The notes under the pieces: generated by a model | Seen by the model: the letters and a program-made list of their open reading frames with translations, nothing else | What the model was told of the DNA's origin: nothing | Database searches by the model: none | Assembly (NCBI GenBank): GCA_034638255.1 | Contig: JAWPGT010000079.1 | Coordinates: 1 to 64,000, forward strand | Source: Coprinus comatus | Taxonomy: Eukaryota; Basidiomycota; Agaricomycetes; Agaricales; Agaricaceae | Length of the DNA: 64,000 nucleotides | Direction of reading: 5' to 3' | Made by a program: the position numbers and the translations under genes | In this document: positions 59,010 through 64,000 of the stretch, one piece after another | How positions within the stretch are numbered: position 1 is the first letter of the stretch | How the letters are laid out: each line of letters begins with the position of its first letter

Positions 59010-61603
59010 CAAACTCATTGTTGACGTGAATTGTTTCATGCAATTCTTCTCCTTCTTTTTGATGAAGAATTTGTGGAGGTATATGACTCAGGCCTTCCAA
59101 TTATGTTCTTTGACCACATTCTTCGATGTATGTTCCCTCGATTCTTCATCTATAGTATGGACTATCCCAAAAAGTATGTAAATTGATATTTTTATTAACA
59201 AACTTTACTGATATATTACTATTTTAGAGTTCTTATGGCTCTTATTCGTTATTTTGGCAACTATCCATGTCCACAGTGTTTGGTAAAGAAATCTGATCTT
59301 TATCTGCTTGGGACATTACAAGATTTTCTTATAAGGATAGAGAATCAAAGAACTGATGATGAACTTCATCAATGTCTCATCAAGAAATCAAGAGAATTAT
59401 TTTCAAACATGGTTTTGTAGTCACAAGCAAACATGTGGATAGATTACTTACTCCATACTCACTCGTACCTATTAATGTAAGTCCATTTCTTTTCTTATTG
59501 ATGAATTACTTATATATTTGTATAGAATGCCTTTTCTACTCAGTTTTCATCATCCAGCTTTGATTTTCATACCATAATTGCTCCTGATCTTCTTCATGAG
59601 TTTGAACTTGGTATTGCAAAGCGAGTTCTTACACATGTAATGTGTGTATTGGCATCATATGGAAATGGTACTCTTCAAACACTCAATCAAAGGTAAATTC
59701 CCCTTTATCATTGTTAAACTATTACTTATGTTTATTTAGATATCGGAAAATTCCTCCATTTGGGAATGGAACAATTCAAAAATTCCGTAGTAATATATCA
59801 GAACAAAAAAGGCTTGCTGGATATGATTGGGAAGATATTCTTCAGGTAGATCTATTTTATTTTTCCAAAGATTATAATTAATATGTATATTAATAGTGTG
59901 CAATACCTGCTTTTGAAGGATTGATTTCTGATAAAGACTTTGACAAGTTGCTTTCAGACCTTTTGTTTGAACTTAATACTTGGCATGAGTTTGCAAAGAT
60001 GTGTATTCATACTGATTTTACCTTATCTGTGCTACAAGGCTCAACCCGACGACTTGGACAACTTTTATGTGATTTCAAGAGTAAATCTGCCTCCTTCAAC
60101 ACCAAAGAGCTCCCATCGGAGATTGTTACTCATACTCAACATCAAATTTCTACTGCTCATCGGTTAGGAGCTGAAAGTAATCAAACTCAATCATTGGCTT
60201 CAAAGAAAGTTCAGCTAAATCTTAATACTATCAAAAATCATTTTCTGGGAGATTATGTTGAGTATATTTGGAAATTTGGAACAACTGACAACTATAGTAC
60301 ACAGTTGGTAAGGTTTAACTATTATTGTTTAGATCTACTACTGATTATTCAATAATAGGGAGAGGCTGAACACTGATGTGTTAAGCAATTTTATCCTTGT
60401 TCTCAACGACATCAGTTTACCAAAGGGATCAGCAAACAAGTCCACCGGCAACGTATTTTACAAAGTATTTCAAAACATGATCCTTTACAACTTAATAACC
60501 AACAACTCTCATCTACATCCAATCCTACATCTCTTCCTCATTCATCTTCAACTCACCATCCTATTGAATTTGTTTATGGATCTGATACTCTACCTGAGGT
60601 TTCTTCAAATGAATATCATCAAATATCATCAGACACATCATCAAAAATTAATCTTTATAAATGGTTAGATGAAAATGAAGGTGATTATGCATTAAAGGTA
60701 TGATTTTTTATCTATTTCTAAATTATATCTTAATCTTATATAAACTATAGGACTTTAGTTGGAAGCTCCACCGACATTTGTTAATGCGGGTTATTGGTGA
60801 TCTTTACTATGATTGGGATGAAGAAGAACTTGTTTCTGATCAGATGTTATGGTCAATTTCTATTGTTGACAACACCCTATATTCCCACCAACAACTCTGG
60901 GTATATTATACCACATATGATCTCCAACGAACATATGATACTATTAATCCTTGGACATGACCTGATATTATGATGTTATCTCAAGAAATGCCAGAAGATG
61001 GTGTAAAGTGGCATCCCTATTGGTATGCATGGATAATTGGGATTTTCCATGTCAAGGTATATTTTTCAGGACTTCCTTCACATTCTCATGTAAAACAGGG
61101 ATACCGAACCATTCATTTCCTATTTGTTCGATGGTTTGGAGTTGATGTAAGCCACCAATATGGCTGGCTAGCCAAACATCTTCCTATGGTTGGATTTGCT
61201 GATAAAGATGAACCTGATGCATTTGGGTTTGTTAACCCAAAATATGTTCTTTGTGCTGCCCATATTATTCCTGCATTCCATTTTGGCCGTACATCAGATC
61301 TTCTCCCACCCTCAATTGCTCGTCTACCTATTGAAGAAGATGAAGATTGGTTCTGTTACTATGTAGGAATGTGAGTATAATATTTAAATTAATTTTTGAT
61401 TTATAATCTAATGAGTTTTTTGTTAGATTTTCTGAACGTGATCTTACAATGCATTACCGGGGTGGAGGAGTGGGTCACAAGTCAACCCGGAATGCAACAG
61501 ATACTTTTCTCTCAGAGGTTGATCCTCTTGATCAAGAACCATGGTCTAGTAATACCGAAATTGATGAAGGTGAAGAAACTGGTAATATATCAGACTCTAG
61601 TAA

Positions 61604-62214
61604 TGTTATGACCATGAACCGTTAAGCTGAACACTCCTGGAACTTAAACGCTAGAGTGCAGTCATGTAGGAACATGTGTTCAATAAACACTTGCTGCAAT
61701 CCAAAGGCCTTTCTCTCTAGTGACCAAAGGGTATGGAGACAAATGTATAAGGGATACAACAGAAGAGATTAAAGCTTAAGGCTTTAATCGTCTAATACAT
61801 CAAGTATTTATACTATTCTAGGGATGTACCTAATAATAGCTACTAACTAATTATATCCTTACTACACGTCATCACTTTATAATCTACTCCATATACAATG
61901 CTAGAACTGTCAACAGGAGTAGGTGAGACATCGGGGTCGGGGACTATTTACTCCATACACAATGAAAGATTAGTCAACAGGAGTAAAATGACGAAACTGA
62001 TAAGTAATCCTGGAGCTAGAGAAATGGAAACTTATACTTAGTTCAACATTAGGTCATAGTGGTGTCTTGTAGACCACAGTGGGGCTTGGAGTTTCTTCGT
62101 CATATGATGTCATCCATGACAGAGTCCTCTTGGGGAAGGAGCTCGGGGAAGATGGCAAACAGATCTTCCTCCATGGTAGTGGTGCAGGCTGGTGGATTGG
62201 GTGGGCTCGTAACA
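61604..62214. mobile_element. Solo LTR, family C (611 bp)
   Basis: Starts TGTTATGACC and ends GCTCGTAACA, with target duplication AGTAA at 61599-61603 and 62215-62219. It resembles family B in termini and in an AAGCTTAAG...TATTTATAC block but is clearly a different family. Excision joins ISDSSN to TSEILLHQ in frame in the Plavaka gene. Confidence 0.88.
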
Positions 62215-62334
62215 AGTAATACCTCAGAAATACTTCTCCACCAAGTTGTTTCTGATGGTGAGGATGAAGATATAGATGGACCAGAATTAGGACTTGATGA
62301 TAATTTAGATATTGATGATCTACCTGATGAGTAG

Positions 62335-63133
62335 TATTTAGGACTTGGAATATTGTAACAAGTCTCTACTTTTTTGTAACAAGAGAAATTGCATAGAATG
62401 TATAATACTGGTACTGTCATATCAGGAGTACACAGTAATATTTATATTTTGGGCCTTCAATATATTACAATATATGTATATATATTCAACCAGTTTAAAT
62501 CCAAGCTCCATATATTGAATGTACTCTAATATTGAGCTCAATATATTACACATACTTTAATATTGAACTCAATATATTGTATACACATTGTCATTTTTGA
62601 TATATATATGTACCACTTGTAATATGTAAGTAATATCTGAAGCACACTTCATAGCTATTCTCATTTATTAACCTCATATCCTAGTTGTCTAGCATATATT
62701 TCAAGATTACCAATGTCAGATACATATAATACACAATATGATTTGTATTTTCCTATTTATTATAATATATGTAGCTACCATGAGCTTATACACTATGTAC
62801 ATTGCATAATGACAAATTATTTAAATATGTTCCAATACAATCAATCAAGGAGTTTACTGACGTTCATTCACAAGTGTTGTTCCCCAACAAAGACAGTATT
62901 TAGTGTCAAATAATGGAGGGGATGTTCTATTTACAGCTATTTGCAGAACATAGGGCGCGGGCGCATTTTTTCCAAATTGGTAAAATTTTGATGTGCTGGT
63001 GACGTGTAATAGTATTTTGTCAATATTGCTGTCAATTCTGTAGGTAGCACTCTCAAAACTATATATTCCGAATCTGCAAGTGAATGTGAATTGAATGATA
63101 TCACATTTGTACCAATTATGTGACTTATGCCTA
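62335..63133. other. A/T-rich stretch with short repeats
   Basis: Holds several near-repeats of TAATATTGA(A/G)CTCAATATATT around 62525-62580. These may be the subterminal part of the Plavaka element. No gene supported. Confidence 0.4.
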
Positions 63134-63662
63134 TGTTATGATCTTGCCTATACCTCCGTTTCGGTATCGACGATGCTACGATGGATCTCTTCAAGATGCT
63201 CGTAGGAGGAGAACGTCTACTCAGGCTGAGACTATTTTCAGGGGACGACCTCCACAGTACTCGGACTGTAGATCACAGGTGTTCCTTACTAGTAAGCCAT
63301 TCGTGCAAGAGTTAGAGCTGACTCCGGTTCTAGGGTTATCAGGCAGAGGACAGAGAGCGAGATAGCAAGTAGAACAGAGAGAACTTAGAGTATTAAGCTG
63401 AAGCTTAATCTCTGTCGCTGTCCATGTATTTATACAACTACGAGTACAGGTTGTAGGCTATGCTTGATACATGTGAGACAGGAGAGTGAAACTATCTACA
63501 GCTGAAACAGTGAGTGAAACGACAGGTGGAAGTCCATAGAAAGTACTAGTCCAAGGCTATACGAAGCAGTAGTCCAAGGCTATGTGAAACGAGTAAGGGA
63601 AAGTACACTATCGTCCATCATTAGTTCTAATGATTAGTCGTGATAAATATGAAACCGTAACA
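63134..63662 (-). mobile_element. Solo LTR, family B (529 bp), second copy
   Basis: Same length and ends as the copy at 58481-59009 (TGTTATGATC...ACCGTAACA). Target duplication GCCTA is exact at 63129-63133 and 63663-63667. Sits in non-coding DNA. Confidence 0.92.
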
Positions 63663-63667
63663 GCCTA

Positions 63668-64000
63668 TGTATAATTGAAGTTGTGGTGGGCTGTTCCTCC
63701 TTGCTCTATCCTCCATTGCATGCCCTCTCCTCCAATAATTGAGCATAAAGGGTGTATATAAAGGGTATAGCAATCATTAAATACATAAATTAAAGCAGGA
63801 GTCTTGTTTATGGAGAAATTGAGGGAAGGCTGAAATGATGTGATTTAACAAAACTATTGGTATCATATATCTTGACATATTCATGCACAATCTTCCCAAA
63901 AACCAACAATTATTACAACCCTGAGATAAGGCTCATACTTCCTGGAAATTTCTGCAGCTCTATTGTAATCTTAAAACCAAACTATGTGTAAAAGATTGTC
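63668..64000. other. Non-coding right edge
   Basis: No open frame or motif that I can support up to the window end. Confidence 0.4.

Larger units (their letters stand above)
57012..62334 (+). pseudogene. Plavaka transposon transposase, split by two solo LTRs
   Basis: Starts with a C2H2-like finger (YKCLACNQVFTTKKQRATHQ). Then come TGA at 57144-57146 and the Plavaka blocks RRIHLPRRFLDFVPLDEL, QLLSEDNLECFIASILLWSD, TQFGDASLWPIYMMLGNTSK, HHIAYIP, YGNYPCPQCLVKKS-type FGNYPCPQCLVKKS, APDLLHEFELGIAKRVLTHV, GSTRRLGQLLCDF, IWKFGTTDNYSTQL and FCYYVGM...RDLTMHYRGGGVGH. An acidic tail ends at 62334. Introns are frequent. Solo LTRs at 58481-59009 and 61604-62214 interrupt it, and their removal restores the frame at both sites. 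A TGA at 59022-59024 falls in CxRELFHAIL, where Arg is expected. Terminal inverted repeats were not located. Confidence 0.85.

Noticed and set aside
1..64000. CRISPR arrays, bacterial operons, rRNA or tRNA genes
   Set aside because: The sequence is intron-rich fungal nuclear DNA. No regular short repeat-spacer array or rRNA was seen. tRNAs cannot be excluded without a covariance search.

Overview
This window is nuclear DNA from a basidiomycete fungus, most likely an Agaricomycete. The genes are split by many 45-80 bp GT-AG introns. The families present are typical of mushroom genomes: DUF6533 membrane proteins, fast-evolving F-box proteins, a KDZ (Kyakuja-Dileera-Zisupton) transposon with its CxC1-type N-terminal region, a Plavaka transposon, a Ngaro-type tyrosine-recombinase retrotransposon and a DUF6698 gene. 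All family assignments were made by reading translated sequence, without a database search, and the species cannot be named.

Layout. 0-10 kb holds two DUF6533 paralogues (one dead), copy 1 of an unrecognised large membrane-glycoprotein family, and an 11-exon F-box gene. 10.9-15.8 kb is a compact island of intact housekeeping genes: a DGK1-like diacylglycerol kinase, ribosomal proteins uS8 (RPS22) and eS17 (RPS17) transcribed divergently from one 391-bp gap, a hotdog-fold thioesterase, and proteasome subunit beta-4 (PRE1). 18-37 kb is a dead copy 2 of the membrane-glycoprotein gene containing a five-level nest of insertions. An old-yellow-enzyme gene follows at 37.2-38.6 kb, and the intact copy 3 of the glycoprotein family lies at 41.9-44.0 kb. 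44.5-48.5 kb holds a decaying F-box paralogue and an F-box/LRR-like gene. 48.7-64 kb is mostly mobile or dead DNA: a Tc1/mariner element, a DUF6698 pseudogene, two plasma-membrane H+-ATPase pseudogene fragments, a Plavaka transposon and three solo LTRs.

The nest can be resolved to the base at most joints. Copy 2 carries a solo LTR flanked by CATTT repeats (19711-36850). Inside that LTR sits a KDZ transposon with terminal inverted repeats of about 0.9 kb (19915-36810). Its transposase gene is cut by a Ngaro retrotransposon with perfect split direct repeats (28851-34980). The Ngaro reverse-transcriptase gene is cut in turn by another solo LTR (31560-31725, AGGAA repeats) of the same family as the outermost one. 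Removing each insertion restores the reading frame beneath it. The KDZ element carries two further genes besides its transposase. One of them, on the minus strand, is still fully open although the transposase is broken.

A recurring lesion links the transposon genes. Premature TGA codons occur where an arginine CGA codon is expected or plausible (KDZ, Ngaro, Plavaka and DUF6698), as expected from C-to-T decay at methylated CpG or a RIP-like process.
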